Positions 1 through 9,557 are shown, numbered from the stretch's first letter. The stretch is DNA of 64,000 nt from Saccharopolyspora soli (GCF_022678645.1 NZ_JALBWV010000030.1:1-64000); one strand, 5' to 3'. Program-made: numbers and translations. The notes: a model not told the origin generated them from the sequence alone.

Positions 1-70
1 ACCGGCCCTCGCGGATCTCGAACACCACAACCCCTGAACAAATCAGGTGTTGCAACCACCCCTAGAACCC

Positions 71-104
71 AAGCAGTTACTTGGTAAAGGGTGCCCTTCA
101 CTCC
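71..104. repeat. Half copy of the GTGARGGGCACC intergenic palindrome
   Basis: The segment from CAGTTACTTGG through GGGTGCCCTTCACTCC matches the right arm and loop of the palindrome found complete near 48.84 kb. The left arm is missing or degenerate, so no strong hairpin forms. It lies downstream of the helicase gene (which ends at 164 on the minus strand) and may be a decayed terminator. Confidence 0.5.
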
Positions 105-163
105 GGTCCCCGTCACCCTGTGGCGCGACACGGTGCGGTTCGCGCGCTCCCGACCGTTGCAGG

Positions 164-2125
164 TCATCGCGCGATTACCCGTCCGATCCACAGGAAGTCT
201 CGGGCTCGGGTCACCGCCACCAGGCGTTGCCGGTGCAGCGCTTCGCGTTCCTCCCGGTAGCCGCCGGACAGCAGCGGTTCGTCGGGCAGGAACACCGTGC
301 GGAATTCGGTGCCCTTGGCGCGATGCACGGTGCCGACGTGGATCGGACCGGAGATCCGCCCGCTCCACCGCTCCAGCGGCCGCACCGCGAAACCGGCGGT
401 GCGCAGCACGTTCTCCCAATGTTCGGCAGCGCTGTTGGTGCGGGTGAGCACCGCCGCGTCAGAGTCGTCGTCGAGCCGCCGGAGCGCGGAAACCAGCGCC
501 TCCTCCTGGTCGTCGCCCTGCCACTCGACAACTCGCCCGCCGTGCAGCACCGGCAGCGCCGAGCGCAGCGCGACGGTCGGACCGCCGTCGAGGTCGTCGA
601 ACCGGTTGATCGCGTCGAACTCACCGGCCTGCTGGATGATCGCGGTCCGATTCCGGTAGTTGCGCCGCAGGATCTCGCCGCGGCCGTGCAACGAGATCCC
701 GGCCTCGGACAGCCGCCAGCCACCGGCGTACACCTGCTGCTGGCCGTCGCCGACCAGCAGCAACTGGTTCGGCTCGTCACCGCTGATCGCGTGCACCAGC
801 CGCAGCCCGATCAAGGTCAGGTCCTGGACTTCGTCGACGACCACCGCGGTGTACTGCCGGGGCAGCGGGCGGCGTTCCAGTTCCGCCAGCGCCCGCATGA
901 GGACGTCGTTGTGGTCGAACGCGCCGCGTTCGGACAACTCGCGTTCGTACTCGCAGTAGAACTGCCAGACGTGCGCCCGGAAATCGGGCGGCAGGTTCGC
1001 GCCCCGGCCCTTGCGCGGCACCGCTCGGTAGTTCTCCAGCGACCGGATCCCACGGCCTTTGATCACCCGGTCGATCTCGTCCTTCCAATAGGCGCGCGAG
1101 GTCCGGAAGTTCCGCAGCGGCGCGGTCAGCTCGGTGCGCTGCCACACCGCGTCGAAGGCCCGCTCCACCTGCCGCTCGTCGACCTCGGCGGCTCGCCCGC
1201 GCCCGGCCAGGAAGTCCCGTGCCCAGGCGTGCAGGTGGGTGAACTCGATGCGCTGCGCGAGCTGCGGGGCCAGCGATCGGAACTGTTCCTCGGCGATCAC
1301 CGGCAGATTGCGCAGATGCGTTGTGAACAGCAGTTTCCCGGTGGTCCGCCGCGCCAGGTAGGCCAATCGGTGCAGGGCCAGCACGGACTTGCCGGTGCCC
1401 GCCGGTCCGGTGATCCGCGCCGGTCCGGAGTAGTTCCGCCGCACCGCGCCCAGCTGGGTGTCGTCCAGGAAGATCCGCCAGTCCCGGAACGGCCGGTCCA
1501 GCGCGCGCTCGATCCGGTCCCGGCGCAGGTCGCGGACCTCGAACAGCTCGGCCGCGGCGCCCGTCTGGCCGGGGCTCCGCTGCTGCGGGATGCGCTGCGG
1601 ATTCCACATGATCGGCGCCAGGTCGAAGGTGCGGCTGTCCAGGTGGCGGGCGATGGCGAGCGCGTCAGCGGGCTCCAGCACCCGGTCGCCGCGCCGCAGG
1701 ATCCGGTCCAACTCGCCCTCGGTGACCGTGAGGTGCTCACCGCTGTGCCCCTTGCGGCCCCGGTAGTCGGCGGGGTGCACCACGACGGTCCGGGCCACGG
1801 CCTCGGTCAGCAGGCCCGCTTCGGTCGCCGCACCGGCCAGCAGTTCGGCGGTCCACACGAACGCCGCGCGCGTGGTCTCCCACTCGGGTTCGGTGTCGCG
1901 CAACAGGATCACCAGCACCCCGAGCGGCCCGGTGAGCACCGCGTCCGGGCGGTTCGGCGGGGTGTGCGGCGCGAACTGGTTGAGCAGCGGATACCAGCCG
2001 TTGTCGCACTCGACCGCGAACCGCTGCAAAACCCGGTTCTGCCAGGTCGGCAGCAGCCGGTCGCGCAGTTCGGCCTCGGCTTCGCGACGCAGTCGCTCCT
2101 GGCGGTGGTGGAAGGTCCCGGTCAC
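164..2125 (-). CDS. UvrD/Rep-like superfamily I DNA helicase with nuclease-related N-terminal region
   Basis: This protein of about 653 residues looks like an ATP-dependent superfamily I helicase that would unwind DNA in repair. A Walker A motif GPAGTGKSVLAL lies near residue 240, a Walker B/DEVQDLT motif near 430, and C-terminal helicase motifs include RNYRN and VHRAKGTEF. The first 200 residues resemble the NERD-type region found ahead of such helicases. I chose the GTG at 2125 because GGAGG sits five bases upstream; an alternative start 30 bases further out has no such site. It is transcribed away from the left edge and shows no obvious operon partner. The family call is secure; the exact repair role is not. 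Confidence 0.85.
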   Translation of the reverse strand: MTGTFHHRQERLRREAEAELRDRLLPTWQNRVLQRFAVECDNGWYPLLNQFAPHTPPNRPDAVLTGPLGVLVILLRDTEPEWETTRAAFVWTAELLAGAATEAGLLTEAVARTVVVHPADYRGRKGHSGEHLTVTEGELDRILRRGDRVLEPADALAIARHLDSRTFDLAPIMWNPQRIPQQRSPGQTGAAAELFEVRDLRRDRIERALDRPFRDWRIFLDDTQLGAVRRNYSGPARITGPAGTGKSVLALHRLAYLARRTTGKLLFTTHLRNLPVIAEEQFRSLAPQLAQRIEFTHLHAWARDFLAGRGRAAEVDERQVERAFDAVWQRTELTAPLRNFRTSRAYWKDEIDRVIKGRGIRSLENYRAVPRKGRGANLPPDFRAHVWQFYCEYERELSERGAFDHNDVLMRALAELERRPLPRQYTAVVVDEVQDLTLIGLRLVHAISGDEPNQLLLVGDGQQQVYAGGWRLSEAGISLHGRGEILRRNYRNRTAIIQQAGEFDAINRFDDLDGGPTVALRSALPVLHGGRVVEWQGDDQEEALVSALRRLDDDSDAAVLTRTNSAAEHWENVLRTAGFAVRPLERWSGRISGPIHVGTVHRAKGTEFRTVFLPDEPLLSGGYREEREALHRQRLVAVTRARDFLWIGRVIAR

Positions 2126-2328
2126 GGCGCCTCCGTATCCTCTGGACACCGGCACCGGTCGGCTCGCGCGAAATCGTCCGGTGCCAGGTGCGCAAAACCC
2201 GCCCCGGTCGGCGGCACCGCCGCCGCAGGGGTGACCACGGTTCGAACACGCTAGGTGTCGACCCTAATGCGTTCCGTGGCATTTTCGACCGCCGTCGCGG
2301 CGGATCACCTGGATGTCGCAGGAGGCGG

Positions 2329-3978
2329 TCAGTCCAGCTCTTCGGCCACCAGGACGTCCAATGTGGATAGTGGTAGGGCGCCGTGCCGGAGGATCATGTC
2401 GTGGAAGCGCCGGATGTCGAAGGCGGCCCCGAGCCGATCCTGGGCCGCGGCCCGGATCCGCTCGATCTCCAGCCGACCCACCAGGTACGAAAGCGCCTGG
2501 CCGGGCAGCGCGATGTAGCGGTCGACCTCGGCGGCGGCCTCGACCCGCGACAGCGTGGTGCGGCTGAGCAGGTGGTCCAGCGCGCGCTGTCGGCTCCAAC
2601 CGAACTGGTGCAGGCCGGTGTCGACCACCAGTCGCGCGGCGCGCAGCAGGTCCTGCACGACCATTCCCAGCCGTGCGAGGTCGTCGGAGTACAGCCCCAT
2701 CTCGTCGGCCAGCCGCTCGGTGTAGAGGCCCCAGCCCTCGGTGTAGGCGTTGATGCTGATCAACCTGCGCAGCATCGGCAGATCGGTGCGCTGTTGGGCC
2801 AGGCTCAGTTGCAGGTGGTGGCCGGGCACCACCTCGTGGAATGCGATCACCTCGGAGGCGTAGCGCGGCCGCTGCGCGGCCTGCCCGGTGTTGGCGAAGT
2901 ACACGCCGGGCCGCGAGCCGTCCAGCGCGGGCGACATGTAGAAGCCGATCGGCGTGGTGTCCGAGGCCGCTCCGGGGACCGGCCGCACCTCGCAGGGCTG
3001 GCTCGGCAGCCGGCCGAACCACTTCGGCGCCGCGGCTTGGGCCCGCGCGATCGCGCTGCGCGCGGAGGCCAGCAGCTCCTCGCCGTCGCGCCAGTACAGC
3101 GCCTGATCGGTGCGCAGGCGGTGCAGCACCGCATCCGGATCGCGTTCGCCCCAGATCTTCCCGCCGAGTTCGGCGACCTCGCCGCGCAGCGCGGCGAGGT
3201 GCGCGAGCCCGATCTCGTGCAGCTCCCGCGGGGTGTGGTCGGTGGTGATCTGGGCGCGAGCCAGCCGCAGGTAGATCTCGTGCCCACCCGGAAGCCAGCA
3301 CAGTCCGGGCTGTTCAGCGGCGCGGGCGCGCGGGGCGATCTCGTCGGCGAGCACGTCCCGGTACCGCCGCAACGCCGGATGCACCACGTCGGTCAACAGG
3401 CGTTCGCGCGTTCGGTCCAGCGCCGGGTCGTGCAGGTTCGGGATCAGCAACGAGTCGCCTTCCGGTGCCGCGAGATAACCGTCGAGGTGATCGATGGCGT
3501 TGTCGACGAGCGGCCGCACCGGCACCCGTCCGGCAGCGACCCCGGCGCGGTGCCGCTGTGCCGCGGCAGTGGTGAACTCGGGAATCCGCCGCAGCCGCCG
3601 CAGGAAGTCCTCGGCCTGCAAGGGGTCGGAGATCGGCACCTGCCCGAGGTGGAACAGCAGGCCCGCGACCGGCGCGAACAGGTTCCCGATCACGGTGTAC
3701 TCGGGCAACCGCGCGTCGCAGCGATCCACCAGCGCCTGCGCCTGGTGCACGACCACTGCGATGGTCAGTCGCTGCTCCAGATCGGCGTGCGCGGTGTCCA
3801 CCGCCATCGCGCGGATGCGGATGTCCTCGGCGCGCTCGCGCAACGCGTACTCGGCGTCGGCGGTGATGTCCGGCAGCCGGTGGTCGCGGTCCCGGTCACC
3901 GTAGAGCGAGGCGCTCACCGGGTCCGCGTCGAACAGGACGGCCAGCAGTTCATCAGCGAGTTGCGCGGGCGTGCTCAC
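2329..3978 (-). CDS. DUF885 family protein, probable zinc metallopeptidase-like
   Basis: The 549-residue protein matches the DUF885 family in length. Near residue 380 it carries FHEVVPGHHLQ, the HExxPGHH signature that resembles a zinc-metallopeptidase active site. No signal peptide or membrane segment is visible, so it is probably cytoplasmic. The GTG start (VSTPAQLADE) is preceded by a weak AGGA-type site. It stands alone, about 200 bases upstream of the helicase gene on the same strand and divergent from the acetyltransferase. Members are often annotated as carboxypeptidase-like, but the substrate is unknown. Confidence 0.8.
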   Translation of the reverse strand: MSTPAQLADELLAVLFDADPVSASLYGDRDRDHRLPDITADAEYALRERAEDIRIRAMAVDTAHADLEQRLTIAVVVHQAQALVDRCDARLPEYTVIGNLFAPVAGLLFHLGQVPISDPLQAEDFLRRLRRIPEFTTAAAQRHRAGVAAGRVPVRPLVDNAIDHLDGYLAAPEGDSLLIPNLHDPALDRTRERLLTDVVHPALRRYRDVLADEIAPRARAAEQPGLCWLPGGHEIYLRLARAQITTDHTPRELHEIGLAHLAALRGEVAELGGKIWGERDPDAVLHRLRTDQALYWRDGEELLASARSAIARAQAAAPKWFGRLPSQPCEVRPVPGAASDTTPIGFYMSPALDGSRPGVYFANTGQAAQRPRYASEVIAFHEVVPGHHLQLSLAQQRTDLPMLRRLISINAYTEGWGLYTERLADEMGLYSDDLARLGMVVQDLLRAARLVVDTGLHQFGWSRQRALDHLLSRTTLSRVEAAAEVDRYIALPGQALSYLVGRLEIERIRAAAQDRLGAAFDIRRFHDMILRHGALPLSTLDVLVAEELD

Positions 3979-4068
3979 AGCGTCCTATCGTGCCCCACCA
4001 ACACGTCTCCGGGCCTGTTCGCGGTCGGGCTCGAACGTTGCGCCGAATGGGCCAGGGACAATGGGAGC

Positions 4069-4890
4069 GTGGACCCGCTGCACGATCCCGACGACGAAGC
4101 CCTGCTCGACCCGAGGCAGGCCCGCGACCTCGCCGGATTGGTCGAGGCCGCGCGGCTGGCGTCGGCCGTGGTGCGCTACGGGCTGCGCGCTCGGGTCGGC
4201 GTGGCGACGGTCGCGCTCAACCAGGACAACCCGCTGCCCACTGCCAATCACGCCTGCGCGCTGTGGGGAACGCTCGCGGAGGTCGCCGGAACCCTGCTGG
4301 AGTTGGAGCAGATCTTCGCCGAGGCGGGGCGCTCGGAGGCCGTCGTCTACGCCTCGCCGACCACGGTCGCGGAGATCGAGGGCATCGCCGACGACGCGGG
4401 CTGGCGCGCGGTGGACGAGATCGTGGCGATGTTGCACCGGGTGCGCCGGGACTCCCGAGGACAGGCGCGACCAGCCGAGGACGGCGACCTGCCCGCGATC
4501 GTCGAGCTGATCGCGGACGACGCCGGGCTCTCCGAAGAAGGTGAACGGCGGCTGCAGCGCAACCTCGGACACCGGATCGACGACCCGCGCTGCGTGCTGC
4601 TGGTGATCGACGATCCGGGTGCGGAACGCGTCGCCGGTTTCGCGCAGGGCTTCGTCGAACGCGGCGTCGGCCTGGTCGAGCAGGTGATCGTGCGCCCCGG
4701 TCGGCGGCGTCGAGGGGTCGGCCGAGAGCTGGTCGCGGAGACCGTCGACGAGCTGCGCGAGCGCGGAGCGCTGCTGGTCGCGGCGCTCAGCGAAGAGGGC
4801 GGGACAGCGCAGCGGTTCGCGGAAGCCTGCGGATTCGAGGTGGCCTACGCGGTGACCTCCTACGCCCGCAACATCGACGACCTGCTGTAA
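4069..4890 (+). CDS. GNAT family N-acetyltransferase
   Basis: The C-terminal half contains the acetyl-CoA-binding signature VRPGRRRRGVGRELV near residue 210, followed by the usual helix and the ACGFEVAYAV end motif of GNAT acyltransferases. The N-terminal 140 residues are helical, acidic and not recognised; they may bind a partner or the substrate. I placed the start at GTG 4069, where the coding character begins; the open frame runs further upstream but only as an antisense shadow of the DUF885 gene. The gene diverges from DUF885. The substrate cannot be inferred. Confidence 0.75.
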   Translation: MDPLHDPDDEALLDPRQARDLAGLVEAARLASAVVRYGLRARVGVATVALNQDNPLPTANHACALWGTLAEVAGTLLELEQIFAEAGRSEAVVYASPTTVAEIEGIADDAGWRAVDEIVAMLHRVRRDSRGQARPAEDGDLPAIVELIADDAGLSEEGERRLQRNLGHRIDDPRCVLLVIDDPGAERVAGFAQGFVERGVGLVEQVIVRPGRRRRGVGRELVAETVDELRERGALLVAALSEEGGTAQRFAEACGFEVAYAVTSYARNIDDLL

Positions 4891-5020
4891 CGGCGGTATT
4901 GGGCCCGCAGTGGCGATAGCGCGCTGGGTCACGGGCAGCAGCGCTGCGACTCGGTAAGTCGATTGACCACCTCGCGGTCGCATGTTTCGCTTAGTTCGCC
5001 TAAATAGTTTGGGAGGACTG

Positions 5021-6280
5021 GTGTCGAGTGACTCGGCAATGGATGAGACCACCGAGAACTCGGGCATCAACTCCTTACCCCGCGAAATCTGGATCCTGGT
5101 CTTCGGCAGCTTCATCGTCGCCATCGGCATGGGCATCGTGGCGCCTGCGCTGCCGACCTTCGCGACGAGCTTCGACGTCGGGGTCACCGCGGCATCCTTC
5201 GTGATCAGCGCGTTCGCCCTGATGCGGCTGGCTTTCGCGCCGGTCAGCGGCCGACTGGTGTCGTTGTTCGGCGAGCGGTCGATCTACCTGTGCGGCATCA
5301 CCATCGTCGGGGTGAGCACCGCCGCCTGCGCGTTCGCCGGTTCCTACTGGCAACTGCTGATCTTCCGCGCCCTCGGCGGCACCGGCTCGACGATGTTCAC
5401 GGTGTCCGCGGTGGCGCTGCTGGTGCGCCTGGCCCCGCCGCACCTGCGCGGCCGCGCCTCCGGCATGTGGGCGACGAGTTTCCTGCTGGGCAACATCTCC
5501 GGGCCGATCATCGGCGGCTTCGTGATCGGGTACTCGCTGCGCCTGCCGTTCATCAGCTACGGCATCGTGCTGTTCGTCGCGGCCTTCATCGGCTGGCTGC
5601 TGCTGCGCAAGTCGACGCTGGCCGCGCGGCAGGCGGACCCCAGCGCGCCAGCGATGACGGTGCGCCAAGCGCTGCGGCACCGCGCCTACTGGGCCGCTCT
5701 GCTGTCGAACTTCAGCAACGGTTGGGCCGTCAATGGAGTTCGAGTCGCCCTGGTCCCGCTGTTCGTCATCGAGGTGCTGCACGCCGCGCAGTCGATGGCC
5801 GGTGCCGCGCTGTCCGTGTTCGCCGTGGGCAATGGCGCAGTGCTGCTGCTGTCCGGTCGAATCGCCGACCGGCGCGGCCGCAAACCGATGGTCCTGATCG
5901 GTCTCGCGATCTCCGGCGCGGCCACCGCAGCACTGGGCTTCGCCGACTCCGTCCCGTGGTTCCTCGGTACTTCGCTGGTCGCGGGCATCGGCGCCGGAAT
6001 CCTCAATCCGGCGCACAACGCGGCGGTCGCCGACATCGTCGGCGCGAGCGGCAAGGGCGGCCCGATGCTGGCGGTGTTCCAGATGTCCGCCGACTTCGGT
6101 GCGATCCTCGGCCCGCTGATCGCCGGGGTGCTCGCCGACACGATCTCCTACCGGGCGGCGTTCCTCGTCACCGGATTCACCGCGGCAGTCGGCCTGCTGG
6201 CCTGGAGCGGCGCCCCGGAGACCCGCCTGACCAGGGCGGTCAGCGTGCGCCGGACCGAAACCCTCGACGAGGCGGCCTAG
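5021..6280 (+). CDS. Major facilitator superfamily transporter
   Basis: This hydrophobic protein of 419 residues has about twelve predicted transmembrane helices, typical of the 12-TM drug:proton antiporter-like MFS branch. A motif-A-like loop GRIADRRGRKPMVLIG lies in the middle. The start is GTG 5021, placed by GGGAGGA four bases upstream; the ATG 39 bases earlier lacks a ribosome site. A short TTAG-N5-CTAA inverted repeat around 4991-5005 lies in the promoter region. The substrate is unknown. Confidence 0.85.
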   Translation: MSSDSAMDETTENSGINSLPREIWILVFGSFIVAIGMGIVAPALPTFATSFDVGVTAASFVISAFALMRLAFAPVSGRLVSLFGERSIYLCGITIVGVSTAACAFAGSYWQLLIFRALGGTGSTMFTVSAVALLVRLAPPHLRGRASGMWATSFLLGNISGPIIGGFVIGYSLRLPFISYGIVLFVAAFIGWLLLRKSTLAARQADPSAPAMTVRQALRHRAYWAALLSNFSNGWAVNGVRVALVPLFVIEVLHAAQSMAGAALSVFAVGNGAVLLLSGRIADRRGRKPMVLIGLAISGAATAALGFADSVPWFLGTSLVAGIGAGILNPAHNAAVADIVGASGKGGPMLAVFQMSADFGAILGPLIAGVLADTISYRAAFLVTGFTAAVGLLAWSGAPETRLTRAVSVRRTETLDEAA

Positions 6281-6379
6281 CGCGCCATTGGGCAGGTGTC
6301 CGCTCGCGTGCGGCGGGGTATCCCGGCACTGACGTCGTGCTGCCACGGCGTCACCGCTGCTGCCGATGTGGAGGACGAC

Positions 6380-6619
6380 ATGACCACGACCACCGGTATC
6401 CCCGGCAGCGAGCTAACCGACGAACTGCTGCTGCGGGAACTGCACCACCTGCACGAAACCCGCAACGAGACCTTCCTGCACGGCTCGGCGGACGCGCTGC
6501 GCGAGCACACGGCACGCACCTTCGAACTGGAGCAGGAGTACCTGCGGCGGTACCCCGAACGCGAGGTGGATCCCCGCCGCACCCGTTCCGGTGCGAGAGG
6601 AGGACCGCAACATGCCTGA
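6380..6619 (+). CDS. DUF6158 family small protein
   Basis: A 79-residue acidic, helical protein with the sequence ELTDELLLRELHHLHETRNET near its start and LRRYPEREVDP near its end, which I recognise as the actinobacterial DUF6158 family of unknown function. The ATG at 6380 follows GGAGGAC. Its stop overlaps the start of the NADH dehydrogenase gene by eight bases, so the two are probably co-transcribed and translationally coupled. Confidence 0.7.
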   Translation: MTTTTGIPGSELTDELLLRELHHLHETRNETFLHGSADALREHTARTFELEQEYLRRYPEREVDPRRTRSGARGGPQHA

Positions 6620-7955
6620 GCCACGCGTCGTGATCGTCGGCGGCGGACACGTCGGCCTGACCCTCGCACTGCGCCTGCAGTCGAAGTTGCGGCCGGGCGA
6701 AGCCAGGGTCACGGTGATCGACACCCAGCCGCACATGACCTACCAGCCGTTCCTGCCGGAGGCCGCGGCCGGTTCGCTGGAACCGCGGCACGTGGTGGTG
6801 CCGCTGCGCGAAGCGCTGCGCAAGTGCGAGGTGCTGACCGCGCAGGTGTCCGGCATCGACCACGCCCGGCAGCGGCTGACCGCGACGCTCGGGGACGGCA
6901 AGGTCGAGCATTTCGGCTACGACATCCTGGTGGTGGTCCCCGGTTCGATCTCGCGGGCGCTGCCGATCCCCGGCCTGGCCGAGCAGGGCGTCGGGTTCAA
7001 GACCATCGGCGAGGCGATCTTCCTGCGCAACCACGTGCTGTCCAGATTGGACATCGCGGCCAGTACCGGCGACGAGAAGCTGCGCCGCAGACTGCTGACG
7101 TTCGTGTTCGTCGGTGGCGGGTACGCGGGAATCGAGGCGATGGCCGAGCTGGAGAGCATGGCCCGCGACGCGATCCGCAGCTACCCGCAGGTCGCACCCC
7201 AGGACATGCGCTGGGTGCTGGTCGAGGCGATGGGCCGGATCATGCCCGAGGTCAGCCCGCCGATGAGCGAGTACACCAAGCGGCGGTTGGAAGAACGCGG
7301 CATCGAGGTGAAGCTGAACACCACCGCGAAATCCTTTGTGGACGGACACGCGGTGCTCTCCGACGGCGACGCGTTCGACACCGATACGGTGGTATGGACA
7401 GCCGGGGTCAAACCGCACCCGATGCTGGAGGAAAGCGACCTGCCCAGGGACTCCAAGGGCCGCGTCGAATGCACGGTGAAACTGCAGGTGCGCGGCACCC
7501 ACAACGTGTTCTCGGCGGGCGACTGCGCCGCGGTCCCGGACCTGACCAGCAGCGACCCGGACGCGCTGTGCAGTCCGTCGGCGCAACACGCGGTGCGCCA
7601 GGCCAAGGTGCTGGCCAACAACATCGTCGCGATGCTGCGCGGCGAACAACTCGTCGAGTACCGGCACAAGTACGCCGGATCGGTGGCCGGGCTCGGGCTG
7701 TTCCAGGGCGCTGCCGAGGTCTACGGGGTGAAGCTCAAGGGGCTCCCGGCCTGGTTGCTGCACCGCACCTACCACCTCGTGAGGATGCCGACCGCGTCCC
7801 ACAAGGCCCGCATCCTCGGCGACTGGCTGCTGGAGCTGCCGTTCCGCCGCCAGGTCGTGGCGCTCGGCGAATTGCACGACCCCCGCGCGGAGTTCATCAA
7901 AGCGGCCAACACCCGCGGCCTGCCGAGATCCCACCACGGCACCGCCGCTGGCTGA
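6612..7955 (+). CDS. ndh: Type II NADH dehydrogenase-like FAD/NAD(P) oxidoreductase
   Basis: The 447-residue flavoprotein has two dinucleotide-binding motifs: VVIVGGGHVGLTLALRL at the N-terminus for FAD, and VFVGGGYAGIEAMAELE near residue 165 for NADH. GDCAAVPD near residue 300 is the conserved FAD-ribityl contact. This arrangement fits non-proton-pumping NADH:quinone oxidoreductases, which pass electrons from NADH to quinone at the membrane surface. I chose ATG 6612, eight bases inside the previous gene, because AGAGGAGGA lies directly upstream. The C-terminal region is amphipathic, as in NDH-2 enzymes, with no clear transmembrane helix. A carotenoid- or other-substrate flavoprotein remains possible. 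Confidence 0.82.
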   Translation: MPEPRVVIVGGGHVGLTLALRLQSKLRPGEARVTVIDTQPHMTYQPFLPEAAAGSLEPRHVVVPLREALRKCEVLTAQVSGIDHARQRLTATLGDGKVEHFGYDILVVVPGSISRALPIPGLAEQGVGFKTIGEAIFLRNHVLSRLDIAASTGDEKLRRRLLTFVFVGGGYAGIEAMAELESMARDAIRSYPQVAPQDMRWVLVEAMGRIMPEVSPPMSEYTKRRLEERGIEVKLNTTAKSFVDGHAVLSDGDAFDTDTVVWTAGVKPHPMLEESDLPRDSKGRVECTVKLQVRGTHNVFSAGDCAAVPDLTSSDPDALCSPSAQHAVRQAKVLANNIVAMLRGEQLVEYRHKYAGSVAGLGLFQGAAEVYGVKLKGLPAWLLHRTYHLVRMPTASHKARILGDWLLELPFRRQVVALGELHDPRAEFIKAANTRGLPRSHHGTAAG

Positions 7956-7961
7956 CCGCGA

Positions 7962-9269
7962 TCACTCCAGGCCGGGCAGCGGCACGACCCCGTGCTCCCA
8001 ACGCACCAGCCGTTGCGCCTTGCCCGACTCGGTGCGCGGAATGTGGTCGGGAGGCAGCACCCGGACGATGCAGCCGAGCCCGAGCCGAGCGCGCAGCGCG
8101 GCGGTGAGCTCGCGCTCCAGGGCCTCGGCATCGCCGTGCGGATCACGCGGCTCGACGGCGATGCGCAACTCGGGCCGGGAACGATCCCGCAGGTCCTCGA
8201 CGATCAGGTAGTGCGGCGCCACCCGCGGATCGGCCAACAGCACGGCCTCGATCTCCGAGGGGAACACGTTGATACCGCGGATGATCAGCATGTCGTCGGT
8301 CCGCCCGAGCACCCGGCTCATCCGGCGCAGCGTCCGCGCCGAGCCGCGCGCGGGCCCGTGCAGCGACGCCACGTCACCGGTCCGGTAGCGCAACAGCGGA
8401 GTGCCGGTCTTGGTCAACGTCGTGAACACGAGTTCGCCGACCTCGCCATCGGGCAGCGGCGTGCCGTCCGGGCCGACCACCTCTGGGTAGAAGTGGTCCT
8501 CGGCGATGTTCAACAAGCCCCCGGAGTCCAGCGACTCGCACGCGACACCCGGCCCGATCACCTCGGTGAGCCCGTAGATGTTGAGCGCCCGCAACCCCAA
8601 CAACGCCTCAACGCTGTGCCGCATCGCCTCGGTCCAGGGCTCAGCGCCGAACAACCCCACGCGCAGCGACAGCTGGTCAGCGGTGATCCCGGTCGAGGCG
8701 AACGCCTCACCGAGGTAGATCGCGTACGACGGAGTGCAGCAGAGCGCGTCGGGCCGCAGGTCGAGCAGCAACCGGAGCTGCCGGTCGGTGGCGCCGCTGG
8801 ACGCTGGCAGCACGGTCGCGCCGAGCCGCATGGCGCCGTGGTGGACGCCGAGCCCACCGGTGAACAGCCCGTAGCCGTAAGCGCAGTGCACGAAACTGCG
8901 CCGCGTCACACCAGCACCACCCAGCGCACGAGCCATCACCTGTGCCCAAACGTCGACGTCGTGCGCGGTGTAGGCCACCAGCGTCGGCCGCCCCTTGGTG
9001 CCGGAGGAACCGTGCACGCAGACGATGTCGGCCTCGGGCGCGGTGCGCAGTCCGAACGGGTAGTTGTCCCAGAAGTCCTGCTTGGTGACCAACGGCAAGC
9101 GGTGCAACTCGTCGAGCCCGACGTCAGCCCCCTGCGAGACGCCGAAGTCCCGCAGCCGAGAGCCCTGCCACCCGTCGGCGGCCAGCAACCGGTCGATGAG
9201 CCGGTGCAATCGATGTTCCTGCAGTTCACGGCGTCTCTCGGGGTCGGCCCCCTCGTCCTCGGGAACCAC
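7962..9269 (-). CDS. Phenylacetate-CoA ligase family (ANL adenylating enzyme)
   Basis: The protein has the AMP-binding P-loop GSSGTKGRPT, the adenylation motif NIYGLTEVIGPG and the hinge region YRTGDV followed by GRTDDMLIIRGINVFP, diagnostic of PaaK-like aryl-CoA ligases. These activate an aromatic or short carboxylic acid as acyl-AMP and then as CoA thioester. The GTG at 9269 gives 435 residues, the family's usual length; GTG 9302 is also possible. The open frame extends through the tRNA gene, which is clearly non-coding in this sense. No other phenylacetate genes are nearby, so the substrate is open. The gene is convergent with the NADH dehydrogenase and only six bases away. Confidence 0.82.
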   Translation of the reverse strand: MVPEDEGADPERRRELQEHRLHRLIDRLLAADGWQGSRLRDFGVSQGADVGLDELHRLPLVTKQDFWDNYPFGLRTAPEADIVCVHGSSGTKGRPTLVAYTAHDVDVWAQVMARALGGAGVTRRSFVHCAYGYGLFTGGLGVHHGAMRLGATVLPASSGATDRQLRLLLDLRPDALCCTPSYAIYLGEAFASTGITADQLSLRVGLFGAEPWTEAMRHSVEALLGLRALNIYGLTEVIGPGVACESLDSGGLLNIAEDHFYPEVVGPDGTPLPDGEVGELVFTTLTKTGTPLLRYRTGDVASLHGPARGSARTLRRMSRVLGRTDDMLIIRGINVFPSEIEAVLLADPRVAPHYLIVEDLRDRSRPELRIAVEPRDPHGDAEALERELTAALRARLGLGCIVRVLPPDHIPRTESGKAQRLVRWEHGVVPLPGLE

Positions 9270-9446
9270 CAGCGAAGGACGCGCCCGCTGTGCTGTCGCC
9301 ACGCCCCAGGGTGTAGCAGCTCCAGGAGGCTGATGGGTAGATCCAAGAGGGGGGACCCCCGGAGGAAGCCGGGAACAACGCTGTTGTACTGTATCCACAC
9401 AAGAGATGAGCGGTGCGGAAACAAACCGAACACCTCGGAAGACCAA

Positions 9447-9519
9447 GGGGCTGTGGCGCAGCTGGTAGCGCACTTGACTGGCAGTCAAGGGGTCACGGGT
9501 TCGAATCCCGTCAGCTCCA
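9447..9519 (+). tRNA. tRNA-Ala, anticodon GGC
   Basis: A complete 73-base cloverleaf can be drawn: acceptor GGGGCTG with CAGCTCC (one G-U pair), D arm GCGC/GCGC, anticodon arm CTTGA/TCAAG with loop CTGGCAG giving anticodon GGC, five-base variable loop, and T arm ACGGG-TTCGAAT-CCCGT. The 3' CCA is not encoded. The 3' half is the integration site of the element that follows. Confidence 0.95.
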
Positions 9520-9520
9520 C
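9488..9520 (+). repeat. attL core: 33-bp direct repeat at the tRNA-Ala 3' end
   Basis: These 33 bases, covering the variable loop, T arm and acceptor end of the tRNA, recur exactly at 12937-12969. The match continues in register beyond the tRNA through a 16-base block at 9526-9541 (equal to 12975-12990) and the terminator, giving about 70 bp of imperfect duplication. This is the expected footprint of tyrosine-integrase insertion into a tRNA gene that keeps the tRNA functional. Confidence 0.85.
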
Positions 9521-9531
9521 TCCGCTGACCT

Positions 9532-9557
9532 GGGCCGATGCAAACTCGCATCGGCCC
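9532..9557 (+). terminator. Hairpin after tRNA-Ala
   Basis: GGGCCGATGC and GCATCGGCCC form a perfect 10-bp stem with the loop AAACTC, followed by TGGTTTCG. It is placed to end the tRNA transcript and, from the other side, the integrase transcript. A longer version of the same hairpin lies at the right end of the element. Confidence 0.7.

Noticed and set aside
47-2254. A 735-codon open frame antisense to the helicase gene
   Set aside because: It is a GC-bias shadow: Arg/Pro/Gly/Gln-rich, no recognisable domain, and the opposite strand encodes clear helicase motifs.
2383-4068. Long N-terminal extension of the acetyltransferase frame
   Set aside because: This part is antisense to the DUF885 gene with its intact HEVVPGHH motif; coding character on the plus strand begins at 4069.
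9303-9551. Extension of the CoA-ligase frame through the tRNA region
   Set aside because: It would translate the antisense of tRNA-Ala, and the extra residues (including DGIRTRDPLTASQVRYQLRH) are the well-known spurious peptide from tRNA antisense reading.
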